Part shown: piece after piece, positions 9,867-21,981 of the stretch
How the letters are laid out: each line of letters starts with the position of its first letter
Position numbering within the stretch: the stretch's first letter is position 1
DNA from: Costus lasius
Taxonomy: Eukaryota; Streptophyta; Magnoliopsida; Zingiberales; Costaceae
Assembly: GCA_027563935.2 (NCBI GenBank)
Contig: JANVAS020000222.1
Coordinates: forward strand, 4,712,001 to 4,776,000
Reading direction: 5' to 3'
Length of the DNA: 64,000 nt
Position numbers and translations under genes: made by a program
Notes under the pieces: model-generated
What the model saw: the letters and a program-made list of their open reading frames with translations, nothing else
Told to the model about the DNA's origin: nothing
Database searches by the model: none

Positions 9867-11538
9867 TGTTGGGGTATGCCCTTAAGGCTAATGTTTGAGG
9901 CCTATGGGAATGTATTTGTATCATGTAATAAACTGTTATGTTTATAAAGGCATGGTTGTTATTCAGTTAGCTACATTGTCTGCTGCAATATATGTTCTTC
10001 TGAATAATGTCTCAAAGCTGTTCAGCTCGGCTGACATGCTATTATGTCCTTAGTCGATATATCTTGGTGAACATGAGACAGCCTTGATATGATTGAGACT
10101 AATATGTGTTCTAATCTTATAGGATGCTTCGAGCATGGAATAAGATGTAGACTCATGGGTACATTGGATGTACTGGACAGACCCTACTAGGATGTTCAAT
10201 TGTTTGTCACAATGTGAATATTCCTTGATTAAGACAAGTGGCACATTTCCTCTGACTTGAGATCACTTGTGTTTTCTGAATGATGATTGTCATTGTTTTG
10301 AGATGGTTCAATATCATTTGAAACATAATGATTATAGACTATCTTGGATGGTGAGCTTGAGTCAGGTTAGAGCACTAGTGATAGACATAGGATTGCCGTC
10401 TCCTTGTTTAAGGAGTGTGATGTTCTAAAGGGGCCCCCTGGATGAGATGATTGAGAAAGTGTATGGCCATACCCAGGTGACAGTGTTCATCTGTTCTAAT
10501 CATGCTCATCATATTGGAGTTACGAGCTTGACAGGCTTGTCCAATAAGAACATCCAGTGGCAAAGGAAATATGTATGCTTTGTGATTTGATTCACACTTG
10601 TGCTGTTTTTGGGTGTAGTCTTGGAAGACTCATTTCTTTATATCGGGAGATAGTGATGTGTTGCTAGATACCCCTCACTGATCGTGATGACGTGAGTTAT
10701 CGTTACCGACATTTAAAGGAAACCCTCAGGGTCGCACAATTTGATGATATGGCTTACTTAAGTCAGATCGTGTGGACTGAATTGTTTAAGTTCAGTTTAA
10801 AGGGATTTGATCTCTGATTGTAAGTGAGATCTGGTCTGATCATGTTTGATTGATTAGGGCTTGAGATCGGTAAGCTTCGATTGAGAGAATAGATGCTAGA
10901 TCGGTGAGATCAGAAGCATCAAGAGATCAACGGTTAGATCTGGAGCCTTAGGGTTTATTTGAGATCTAGACTTGATTGCTTGGCTTGATTGGTTCTTAAA
11001 CCGAACCAAATTGAACCAGCTCATGAAATGAGCGCATGGTTCAAGGCGTGGCGACATGTTCACTTGGCGTGAACATTGGAGCGATGAGTGGTTGCTATTT
11101 TTAGTAACCATGATCTCCACTTGGAGATGGCTCACGTTCGAATAGAGGGTTCTCTATTCTCGTCACTCAAACTCATTCCTCTTGACACTCTTGGGTGTGC
11201 GGCGACAACTTGAAGCATAGAGGAAGATTCGGCCAAGAGAGATCGACATCTCCATCCCTTTCCTTTCGATCAAAGACATCTTGGTCGATCCTTGCTAGCA
11301 CAAGGGACGACAAGAAGCAAGCCGTCGCTCATCTTGTGTGTGACGATTTGGAGGAGACCTTCGTTGTTCTCTTGCTTCCAAGGCGCCATCTTGAAATGGC
11401 TATGGTATGAATCGCATCTTCTCTATTCATGTTTCGAAAGTTGATCATATAATGCATGCTCTTCGACCCTTGAATCCGCTGCCTATCATGTTGCGCCACT
11501 TTAGGGTTTCGCACCCCTCATGAAAGGGGTTCCCTACA
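9867..11538 (+). repeat. C1-a/b 3' LTR
   Basis: Complete 1672-bp LTR. The last 225 bases equal window 1-225 and the first 822 equal 2425-3246. Possible TATA box at 10636-10643. Conserved hairpin CCTTG-ctagca-CAAGG at 11290-11305. The following five bases, tgctt, are the probable right target duplication of the outer element. Confidence 0.92.
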
Positions 11539-11889
11539 TGCTTCAAGAGTTGGACTCCGACGAAGTTCCACCTCCTTTCCTTGGCATCTCCTGAGGAGTT
11601 GGCGCAAGTGATTGAGGAAGTCTCCCAAAGGCGTGGATCTTCTTCCCGAGGCTAGCACCGGGCGTGGAAGAAGAGGACTCAAGGTTCGGCTGTGTGCGAG
11701 ACTGCAGAGGGCGCACACTTGGGCGCCTGCATCGCATCTCTTGATTTGCATCAAGGTATCATCTCCTACTCACCGTGTCGATTCCCTCGCAAGACTCGAT
11801 CTTCTGGGTTTTTGGGACTGGCCTGTTTTGGGGATTGCTTCCGCTGTGTTTGTCTGTAAAAGTTTTAAAATCCCCGAGGTTTCCCAACA
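11539..11889 (+). repeat. C2 LTR, 3' fragment
   Basis: Similar to the last ~350 bp of the C2 LTR at 50963-51899, sharing for example GGATCTTCTTCCC, GCTAGCACCGGGC and GGGTTTTTGGGACTGG, and ending in TTTCCCAACA. Composite C1-a/b is inserted at its left side. The next bases, ttaag (11890-11894), occur once at the same place in the other L2 LTR (48305-48309), so ttaag is the target duplication of this C2 insertion into L2. Whether it is a solo LTR or the end of a full C2 cannot be seen. Confidence 0.8.
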
Positions 11890-12028
11890 TTAAGAAGGGG
11901 TCAGCCCCTTCCCCTAGGGGTTCCTAGGTGCATTCTTTCCATCTTTTACTAATACTTGCGCTTATCATTTTCGATTAGAGCCACATACCTTAGGTGATTC
12001 TTGGGCTAGGATTTAACGTCCTTCATCA
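11890..12028 (+). repeat. L2 5' LTR, last 139 bp
   Basis: Matches 48305-48443 with three mismatches and ends CCTTCATCA directly before a primer-binding site. Confidence 0.88.
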
Positions 12029-12042
12029 GTGGTATCAGAGCA
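12029..12042 (+). other. Primer-binding site, L2
   Basis: GTGGTATCAGAGCA directly after the LTR end; initiator methionine tRNA type. Confidence 0.85.
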
Positions 12043-12046
12043 TACC

Positions 12047-13860
12047 TGATGACACCGAAATATGTAGTATATTTTGCATCATTTTAGATACCTTTTCATG
12101 CTAAATCGAGGATCTTTCTACTTGTTTTTATGCTAAATCCATCAAATATTACAAAGTCTACTTCTATTTTGGTTTTTCAGGCAAAAAGGCACTATTTTAG
12201 GCGTTTTCAAGCAAAATCAAATACATGGAAGAGTTCTCATCATCAAGAGGAGATCACCCAAGAAATTTCACGCAAATCGGAGCAAGCTAGCAAATTACGA
12301 TAGTGCCGTAATCTATTTTACGGTACCGTAATTCCAAATGGTACCGTAAAATCCGAACACTGCCGTAATTTGTGAAGATTTCCGAACAGAAAGATTTCCC
12401 GATTTTACAGTACCAGACGTAAGCAATATTACGGTACTTTATTTCGGATTGCGTCAGAACAGAAACCTTAGCCGATTTTACGGCACTGCCGTAAGCCAGT
12501 TTACGGGCCGTATTTTCCGAGACGACATCGGCACAGAAGACTCAAGAGATATTACGGCAGCAGCCGTAAACAATTACACGGCCGTAAAATCGGTTTTGAA
12601 CGTGACGCCCAGGTCAATGTCCACGCACGATCCTTGCGGAGATGGTTGTGGATGATCCAGAAGTTTATATTCGATGTTGTAAGAAGCAAAAGGAGAGCTT
12701 TGGACGAAAGGATTACGGAGAGACCAAAGGCCCCAATTTTGATCGACCGTCAAGGGAGAAATCGCGATCCACGCCGCCGCCGAGGGTTTCACCGCCGCGC
12801 TCGATCCAGACGACCTCTGGCCGTGATTTTTCTACCGAAGCATCGCTTGGTGAAGGAGACAACGTGCCGGAAGTTTGAAAAGAGACAAATTGGAGGAGAA
12901 ATCAAGGGAAGAAGGATCGCCACCACTGTTCATCGCCTTCTTTTGTAAAATACGGCTGTGAAATACTTCACAGCCGTGCCGTATTTTCTAAAAACTCTTC
13001 CTTTTGTTGATTTTTGATTTTCTAAAATTATGGAATATTGTATTTCCTTCACCATGCTAGCTTAAACTACTCTTGGGACATGGGGGAGTAGTTCACTTGA
13101 CTTTTAATGATTAGATAACTTCTTTTCGTTGAGTTTGATTTTAGCATGATGATTTTGCTCATGTGATAATTGTGCTTAGACTCTCTTTAAGTTCATATTA
13201 TTAATTATGTTCTTAGAATTTTCGCTTGAGACTGAAAGATAATTGCTTGAGAATTTGGAACCCTAGAATTGCATGTTATGATCCCTTCCTTAGGTTAGAT
13301 CCAACTTGATCTTTTCTAGTAAAATAATTGTCATGATTATAACATGAATCTATAGATCGAGTCTATTTGTCAAATGTGGAGATCTTGTGCGAAAGCAAAG
13401 ATCGGAACGTTGGAGGTCCTTGAGCAAAACTAGTTGCGAGACTCGGATGCACGAAAGTGATCCTTGAGACTCCACTATAGATTCTAGAGCTCGGATGCAC
13501 GAAAGTGATCCTTGAGTTCATCCTTTGATAATATCTTCTTCATGATGAAATTGAATCAATGAAATCCTTATTCATGTCTAGTCATAAAAGTTTAAGTGAA
13601 CGAAACCCTAGTCCCAGCTTTTCTCTCTGATAATCCCACTTTTAGTTACTGATTGCTATTCTCACGATCTCGACTTGCCTAGATAGTAAGAAATCAACTA
13701 TTTAGTATTCGAAAACGTAGGTCCCTGTGGATTCGATACTTTTTTATTACTTCATATACCCGTGCACTTGCGGTTTAACAACAAGTTTTTGGTGTCGTTA
13801 CCAAGGATTAGTCCAAGGTACACGCGTGCCAGATTTGTTGTGTTCCTTTTCGGGCTATCA
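12047..13860 (+). repeat. G1 5' LTR
   Basis: 1814 bp, alignable to 42933-44724 nearly end to end, with scattered substitutions and a few indels. Positions 12298-12598 carry a run of TTACGG...CCGTAA inverted motifs. A strong hairpin with 11-bp arms (ACGGCTGTGAA/TTCACAGCCGT, 4-base loop) lies at 12952-12977. No gene is seen in it. Confidence 0.93.
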
Positions 13861-13866
13861 AGTTTT

Positions 13867-13884
13867 TGGCGCCATTGCCGGGGA
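13867..13884 (+). other. Primer-binding site, G1 (Asp tRNA type)
   Basis: TGGCGCCATTGCCGGGGA six bases after the LTR end. It is one base from the TGGCGCCGTTGCCGGGGA commonly found in Athila elements and complementary to tRNA-Asp. Confidence 0.8.
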
Positions 13885-14004
13885 CCTTACTTTTGTCGAT
13901 ATTAAAGACGTTGAGATTATTGCTAGATTAGGTTTTTATTTACTGTTTTTTCTATTTACTACTAATTTTCTATTTCTTGAAATCACTTGATCTATCTACT
14001 TTGC

Positions 14005-14322
14005 ATGCACAGGAGCCTTAGGTCAGGACCACTTGTACCATTGGATCCTGAAATCAATAAGACATTAAGAGCGCGCAGAAAGTTAAGGTTAGAAGAATCA
14101 TCACAAGAAGAATTGCAAGAACAATCCCAACCAGAGATACAAGAAGAAATATTCGAGATGGGAGACAATCAGAACCATCAGAGAACACTTAGGGACAATG
14201 CAGCCCCTAATCATCATGAAATTCGTTCTAGTATTGCTAGGCAAGCAATTGAGGCCAACAATTTCGAGATTAAGCCTGTACTCATTGCAATGTTTCAACA
14301 AGAGAAATTTGGAGGATCTCCA
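14005..14322 (+). pseudogene. G1 gag, N-terminal fragment
   Basis: Open frame from ATG 14005 (MHRSLRSGPLVPLD) with an acidic Glu/Gln-rich stretch and then RTLRDNAAPN, as in Athila gag N-termini. It stops at ...QQEKFGGSP where C1-c begins at 14323. Continuation pieces are at 25951-26019 and 36896-38441. Between this piece and the next, about 40-60 gag codons are missing, lost with the end of the C1-c 3' LTR. Confidence 0.75.
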
Positions 14323-15998
14323 TGTTGGGGTATGCCCTTAAGGCTAATGTTTGAGGCCTTGGGATTATATCAGTATCATGTATAAACTCTATGTTTATAA
14401 AGGCAATGGTTGTTATTCAGGTTGTTACATCATCTGCTGCAATATGTATACTTCTGAATAATGTCTCAATGCTGTTCAGCTTGGCTGACATGCAGTATTG
14501 TCCTTAGTCGAGATATCTTGGTGAACATGAGACAGCCTTGATATGATTGAGACTAATATGAGTTCTAATCTTATAGGATGCTTCGAGTATGGAATAAGAT
14601 GTAGACTCATGGGTACGTCGGATGTACTGGACAGACCCTAGTTAGGATATTCAATTGCTTGTCACAATGTGAATAATCCTTGTATGCGAACAAGTGGCAT
14701 ATTTCCTCTGACTTGAGATCACTTGTGTTTCTAAATGATGATTGACATTGTTTTGAGGTAGTTCAATATCAGTTGAAACATAATGGTTATAGACTATCTT
14801 GGATAATGAGCATGAGTCATGTTAGGGCACTAGTGATAGATATAGGTTTGCCGTCTCCTCGTTTGGAGTGTGATGTTCTAAAGGGGCCCCCTGGATGAGA
14901 TGATTGAGAAAGTGTATGGCCATACCCAGATGACTATGTTTCATCTGATCTAATCATTCTCATCATATTGGAATTACAGGCTTGACACGCTTGTCCAATA
15001 AGAACATCCAGTGGCAAAGGAAGCATGTATGCCTAGTGAATTGGATTCACACTTGTGCTGTGGTTTGGGTGTAGTCTTGGAAGACTCTTTCCTTTATATC
15101 AGGAGACAGTGATGTGTTGCTAGATACCCCTCACTGATCGTGATAACGTAAGTTATCGTTACCGACATTTAAAGGAAACCCTTAGGGTCGCACAATTTGA
15201 TGATATGGCTTACTTATGTCAGATCGTGTGGACTGAATTGTTTTGGTTCAGTTTAATGGGATTTAAACTCTGATTGTAAGTGAGATCTGGTCTGATCATG
15301 TTTGATTGATTAGGGCTTGAGATCGGTAAGCTTTAATCGAGAGAGTTGATGCTAGATCGGTGAGATCAAGAGCATCAAGAGATGAATGGTTAGATCTTGA
15401 GCCTTTAAGTTTAATGAGATCTAGACCAAAGGCTTGGGTTAATTGGTCTTTGAACCAAACCAAAATGAACCGGCTCATCATGTGAGCGCATGGTTCAAAG
15501 GGGAGAGCAAAAATGCGCTTGGGGTAAACCCATGGTCGCATTGAGAAGTGGTTTGCTAATTTTAGAAGCCATGATCTCAAGTTGAGACCACGTCTCACGT
15601 TTGTAGAGAGCAAGCTCTATTCTCGCCTCTCGCCCACCCCTCTCGACAGACTCTTGTATGGTAAAGCTTTGACGCTTTGGAGAGGATTCGGCAAGCAAAG
15701 AAAACATCCCTTTTCTTTCCATTCGATCAGGAGACTTGGAGAACCTTGCTAGCACAAGGAGCGACAAGGAGAAGCCAAGATTCATCTTGTGTGCGCACGC
15801 TTTGGAGGAGAGCCCTTTCGATCTTTGCTTCCAAGACGCCATCCAAGAAATGGCACTGGTATGATCTCTCTGTTGATCTATACATCTTAAGTTGATCATA
15901 TGACAAGCATGCAATCGATCTAGAAATCCTTTCTTCCGCTGTGTTAAAACCTCTGATTGCGCCTATTAGGGTTTCGCCCCCCTTTTAGGGGACTTACA
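14323..15998 (+). repeat. C1-c 5' LTR
   Basis: 1676 bp, TGTTGG...CTTACA. Possible TATA box at 15102-15109. Exon-1-like ATG GCA CTG (15850-15858) is followed by GTATGA. Confidence 0.92.
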
Positions 15999-17794
15999 AT
16001 TGGGATCAGAGCATGCGTTTTATGTTTGAATCATATGATTGCTTGATCTTAATATGTGATTCATGTTTGCACTTATACTTGATCTAATGGCTGTTTACAT
16101 GCGAATCTACATGATATGCGAAACTTGATGTATATTTTTGTTGGCGCATGAATGTTGGCGCTTGTTGTTTTTGTCAAAACAAAATTACTTGCGCGCTCCT
16201 CATTAGATCTAATGCGTCTGCTTTAATAACTTAGACGGCTTATTAGGGTTGAAGTCATCAATCGAGTCTAGACCCAACAGTCTGATCAGACTATCTGACA
16301 GCCTAGATGGGTCGACCAGATGGCACCTATGCGCAAGCATGAGGTGGCTATAGGTCGACTGCAGACAGGCGTGTAGCGATGTCTGGTTGAGACAACCACT
16401 GAACGCTCATGAGTTAGGCCCGGGGTCACACCCGCTTGCCAGAACTCATGAGGGTCGTTCAGCCCAGCGCATGCATGGTTGACCATAAGGTCGACTCAAG
16501 TCAGTTAGGACTTGGTGCATGCAAGGGCAGTGGGTCTGACTAGGTCTGATGAGTGGATCCCTATTAATGGACCGTTGTAAGGGAGTAGGGCATATAAGGA
16601 AATAAAATTAATGCCAATGGGATTTTCAAAAAAATTTATTTTCTTGTTTGAATCACATGATGTTTGTATAACATGATTGAATGTTTATTTAATCTTATGT
16701 GGGCTGCCCGATTAATGTGTGCTGTGCTGGGGCCTGCGTGCCTGGATTATAAATTGTAAATTTTTATTGTGATCTGCGCATCACATTTTCATTAATTTAT
16801 AAAGTGTAATTGACCTGCGTGTCAATCATGTCTAGATAGATTAAATTGTAATTTGATCAGACATGAGCACAGAGCACACATGGCAGAAGCGCTTGCAGCA
16901 AGTGGCTTCACCAGTGGGAGGTCTAGAGTTCGAATCTAGGACAGGCGCATATTACCTGGTGGGCGCACCTGAGCTGCAGTGGGCGCTTGGGCCTGGGTTG
17001 GGCCAGATGAAATGTTAAAGACCCATGAAGAGCTCATGTGAAGACTTAAGTCGAATTAAGGTCTTACCTAGGCTTAATGGGCTTTTACCACATAAGATCA
17101 TCATGCTTTTAATTTACTGTTTAGGTAATTTAATAACTGCATGATTTATTCTTCTGCTATCACCATAGGGTTTGAATGATAGTAAGAAGATAAAAGGACC
17201 GTTAAAATCCAACGTTAAAATATCAAGCACGATAGCCTTCTGACGCGAAACCTCACTGTTCTGACTATCGTTGGGGCCGTGTTGTACCCACTCAGTGGGC
17301 ACGCCCATCTATCTTCAGACGGTGTGTGATTACACCTGCGTGTTACAGAGAAGGGATTTATCGCTTCTCGTTGCTCAGCATAGCACGTGGTGGTCCAGGG
17401 AGTAGGTCGGGTCAGCTTGACCATGTAGGCTACATATTGAGCATATGGTAGCTATATGGAGGCAGCCAACTGTGGGATCAGAGACTGTGTTGTACCAACT
17501 CAGTTGGCACAGTCTGCTGGATTGCCCAGATGAAGGGGAATCGCACGGGTTGGCGATTGGCAGGGCTTGCCTACCAGAAATTAGTGCTTGTACTCTCTGT
17601 GCATCTTATCTCGCCTGAGCGGGACGCGGAGACCAAGTATGAAATCTGGATCCCATCTCACTAAAAGAGTTTTACTCTTTCGGGCTGTTTTGCTGGATTT
17701 TTCAGCCAGATAAAATAGTGACAAAAGAATCATTCTTAAGTCCTGAATTGATTCTGACATTGATACTGACCTTGCTGTTCTTGCATTGTTGTAG
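15999..17794 (+). other. C1-c leader with variant primer site
   Basis: Primer site at 16001-16012 reads TGGGATCAGAGC, one base off the usual TGGTATCAGAGC. Palindrome AGTCTGATCAGACT is at 16279-16292. Box A-like TGGCAGAAGCG starts at 16881 and the box B-like GAGTTCGAATC is at 16926-16936. The CTGCG-loop hairpins and the branched structure before the acceptor are present. The putative splice acceptor ends at 17794. Confidence 0.7.
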
Positions 17795-20700
17795 ATTCCT
17801 GCAGCAACGAACACCACAAATTTCAATGTGCGATCCCTACTGGAAAGGGAGAAGTTTGCTGGGCAAAACTTCTCAGACTGGTACGGACACCTTAAGATTG
17901 TTCTTAAGGCTGAGAGGAAACTGTATGTCCTCGAGACGGCTATACCGCCTCAACCCGCTCCGAACGCCGCAAGGGCGGTTCGGGACGCTTATGAAAAGCA
18001 TGTCAATGATAGCATTGACGTCGCTTGCCTTATGCTAGCGTCTATGACGCCACAGCTGCAGCGTCAGCATGAGGATTTATCTGCTATAGAAATTATAGCA
18101 AACCTCAAGATGCTGTATGCTGCACAAGCGAGGACTGAACGCTATAATTTGACTAAACTTTTCTTTCAGAGCAAACTGACTGAAGGGAGTCCAGTGGGAG
18201 CTCACGTGCTCAAGATGATTGGGTACAAAGAGGCTCTAGAGAAACTGGGACACACCATCAATCAGGAGCTTGTTGTAGACATCATCCTGCAGTCTCTCTC
18301 GGCCTCTTTCGATCCATTCATCATTAATTTTAATATGAACAAGATCGACTGTACGCCGGCAGAGTTACTGAATATGCTCTTGACTACTGAGCAGACTCAG
18401 TCTCGTGAGAAGGGAACGCCTTCATCCTCTGTCCTAATGGTTCCTTCAAGGAACAGGAAGAAGGGGAAGAAGGGCAAAGCCCCTGTCAAGAGCTACAACA
18501 AGGCTCTGAAACAAAAGGTCAAGCGGTCAAAGGAATACAGATGTTTCCATTGTGGCCAGCTAGGTCACTGGAAAAAGGACTGTAAAGCGCTCCAAGGAGA
18601 GAAGAAGGGAAGCAATCCTTTCGCTTCTGGTTCAGGTATTTTCGTGACTGAGGTCATGGTTTCTTCTTCTATATCATGGGTGTTGGACACTGCATGTGGA
18701 GTTCACATTTGTTCAAATGTACAGGAACTCAAGAGAAGAAGACAGGTGGGACAGCATGAGGTGGACCTACGAGTTGGAAACGGGGCACGGGTTGCTGCTG
18801 TTGCTGTAGGAGTTTATTACATCTCTTTACCATCTGGTCTTGTATTGGAACTGGACAATTGTTATTTTGTACCGAGCATAACTAAGAATATTATCTCTAT
18901 TCCTGCTCTTGTCAGGAAAGGGTTTACCTTTGAATGCAAAACTTCAAACTGTTATATTTCATTAGATAATATTGTTTATGCTACTGGATCAATTAACAAT
19001 GGGTTATTCATGTTGGACATGGAATGTTCAATACAACATATTAATATTAAGAAAGCCAAGTATGCTGATGATAGCACCTTGCTATGGCATAGTCGTTTAG
19101 GCCATATTAACAAGAAGCGCATTAAGCGGTTGCATGATCATGGACTGCTGGGATCATTCTCCTATGAGGAGTTTGATACATGCAAAGCTTGTTTAATGGG
19201 TAAAATGACGAAATCTCCTTTTTCTAATAAAGGACAAAGGGCTTCAGGTTTACTTGACCTCATTCACAGTGATGTGTGTGGGCCATTTAGTAAACATGCC
19301 AGAGGTGGCTATTCATACTTCATTACCTTTACTGATGATTTCAGTAGGTATGGTTATGTCTATCTTATGAGACATAAGAGTGAATCTTTTGACAAGTTCA
19401 AAGAGTTCAAGAATGAAGTACAGAATCAGTTGGGCCGAAATATCAAGGCACTTCGTTCAGATCGAGGTGGAGAATACTTGAGTCATGAGTTTACTGACTA
19501 TCTGAAGGAGTGTGGGATTATCTCACAGCTCACTCCGCCAGGAACACCGCAGTGGAATGGTGTATCTGAGAGGAGAAATAGAACCTTACTGGATATGGTT
19601 CGTTCTATGATGAGTCAGGCTACTCTACCTTACTCCTTTTGGGGATTTGCACTGGAAACAGCTGCAAAGGTACTAAACCGAGTGCCATCCAAGGCAGTTT
19701 CAAAGACTCCATATGAGTTATGGTATGGGAAACAGCCGAGCTTGACATTTATCAAGATCTGGGGTTGCGGGGCTTATGTCAAAAAGCTCGCCTCTAGGAA
19801 ACTGGAGAGCAGATCTGAGAAATGTATCTTTGTCGGTTACCCTAGGAAACTAAGGGTTATTATTTCTACGATCCCAAAGAGAACAAAGTATTTGTTGCTC
19901 GCACGGCTATTTTTCTTGAGAAGGAATTTCTTCTGCAAGAGGCCAGTGGGAGAGAAATAAAGCTGGATGAGAATCCAGAAGAAGGACAAAGTAGTCAAGC
20001 ACAGTTGGATGAGCCTGAGCCAGTAGATCAGGTTACTGAACAACCTGAGGCTCAGATATCACGGGAACCGCGAAGATCGGGAAGGACCTGTCGACAGCCT
20101 GAACGCTATGACGGAGTCTACATCATTGATGATGAACCCCTCACTTATGCGGATGCGGTTAGTGGACCGGAATCAGCAAGATGGCTTGAAGCTATGCGAG
20201 CCGAAATGGACTCCATGTCAGATAACCAAGTCTGGGATTTGGTTGATCCGCCTCCGGGAGTAATCCCTATAGGCTGTAAGTGGATCTTCAAAAAGAAGAT
20301 TGACATGGATGGTAACGTAGTTACCTATAAAGGCAGGCTAGTTGCGAAAGGTTTCAAACAAATCTACGGGATAGATTATGATGAAACTTTCTCTCCTGTA
20401 GCCATGTTCAAGTCTATTCAGATTATTCTTGCGATAGCAGCATATTATGATTATGAGATCTAGCAAATGGATGTGAAGACTGCTTTCCTTAATGGAAAAT
20501 TAGAAGAGGATGTCTATATGACACAACCTGAAGATTTCACTAATCCATCAGATCGTCATAAAATATGCAAATTAAAGAAGTCCATTTATGGACTTAAACA
20601 AGCATCAAGAAGCTGGAATATTTGTTTTGATGAATCAATCTGTGAATTTGGTTTCATCAAGAATGAAGATGACCCGTGTGTATATAAGAGGTTTAGTGGG

Positions 20701-21824
20701 AGCGTGATTACTTTCCTAGTCCTCTACGTCGATGATATCTTAATCATTGGAAACGATGTTCCTGAACTACATGCTGTCAAAGCATGGTTAAGAAAATGTT
20801 TCCAGATGAAAGATTTAGGAGAAGCAGGCTATGTATTAGGTGTGAAGATCTACAGAGATAGATCTAAGAGGCTTCTCGGGCTGTGCCAGAGTACTTACAT
20901 CGATAAAGTCCTGGAGAGATTCCATTTAGAAAATTCTAAAAGAGGATATCTTCCAGTCAGACATGGTCTGAATCTTTTAAAGAGTCAGTGTCCACAAACA
21001 CAGACTGAGAAAGATGAAATGGACAATACGCCTTATGCTTCAGCTATTGGGTCCATTATGTATGAGATGTTGTGTACTTGTAAGATCCAAGGATCTTAAT
21101 TCCTGGTAAGTACAATTCTTGATTTAAATAAAATCATTGACTCTGATATTTTATTCTTGATTTAAATAAAATCATTGGTTGTGATATTTTCCTATGTTGT
21201 GATTTTGACCCTAGTAATTAATTAATTAGTGTTTATTGGTTGTTAATTTATAATTAATTAATTAGAGTTTATTGGTTGCTAATTAATTGGGACATTTTGG
21301 ATGTTAAGTTAATCCTTATTGGATTTTCGCTTAAATGAATAATTAACTATGGGTTAATGGGTTTACACTTAAATTAGATCTAAAATTCGAATTAATTGGT
21401 TAACGGGTTTAAAATTTAAAACCGAAATTTTAAGTGGGTAATTGCGGTTAGGGAAGGAAAGTTGGCGTTTTTTTTTGGCTTGGAAGAAACCTTAGGGCGG
21501 CGGCTTGGAGGCTTGGGCGACCTTGAAGGCTTGGACGAACTTTGGCGTTTCCTTGGAGGCTTGGACGAAATTCTTCTTCTTCCTTTTCCTTTGGCCGGCG
21601 TTCTTGGGTGCTTGGTGGCGTCTCTCTTCCATTGGTGGCGACATTGGTGGAATTTCAAAGCCTTAGACGAGTTTTGGAGAGGATTTCACCTTGGTGTTCA
21701 CGGTTCAAAATAAGAGGTGAGTGGGGTGTCTCATTCAAATTCTATCAATTTGGTTGTGTTAGTTGATACATTGGATTGATTGGAAATTTACCATGTTAGA
21801 AAACCGAAACTCAAGACTTCACCA

Positions 21825-21981
21825 TGTTGAAAACCGAAATTTGCAAAGGTGTATTTATGTTGAAAACCGAAATTTGCAAAGGTGTATTTATGTTGAAAAC
21901 CGAAATTTGCAAAGGTGTATTTATGTTGAAAACCGAAATTTGCAAAGGTGTATCTATGTTGAAATACCGAAATTTTGCAAC
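21825..21981 (+). repeat. 33-bp tandem repeat in T1
   Basis: Four consecutive 33-bp units starting TGTTGAAAACCGAAATTTGC at 21825, 21858, 21891 and 21924, nearly identical, followed by a degenerate partial copy to 21981. A diverged relative precedes it near 21793. Confidence 0.9.

Larger units (their letters stand above)
1..11538 (+). mobile_element. C1-a/b composite Ty1/Copia retrotransposon
   Basis: Two overlapping copies of one Copia family. The order is the 3' end of a C1 5' LTR (1-225), leader, 126 codons of gag, a second complete LTR (2425-4138), a full leader and gag-pol, and a final LTR (9867-11538). The last 225 bases of the final LTR are identical to window positions 1-225, so the outer element probably owns both. 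The five bases left of the inner LTR (gccca) do not match those right of the end (tgctt), so this is not a simple nested insertion. Insertion of one C1 into another followed by deletion through recombination between their internal regions would explain the layout; that history is inference. Confidence 0.8.

Noticed and set aside
11612..11893. 93-codon ORF spanning the C2 LTR fragment and L2
   Set aside because: It crosses an insertion junction (11889/11890) and so cannot be an ancestral gene.
21462..21713. Short ORFs within T1 (21462-21713, 22435-22752 and 22734-22982)
   Set aside because: They lie in a non-coding LTR, have low-complexity or unfamiliar sequence and no homologous frame elsewhere in the window.
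21825..21981. CRISPR-like array
   Set aside because: Units abut without spacers, the context is a plant LTR, and no cas genes exist; it is a simple tandem repeat.
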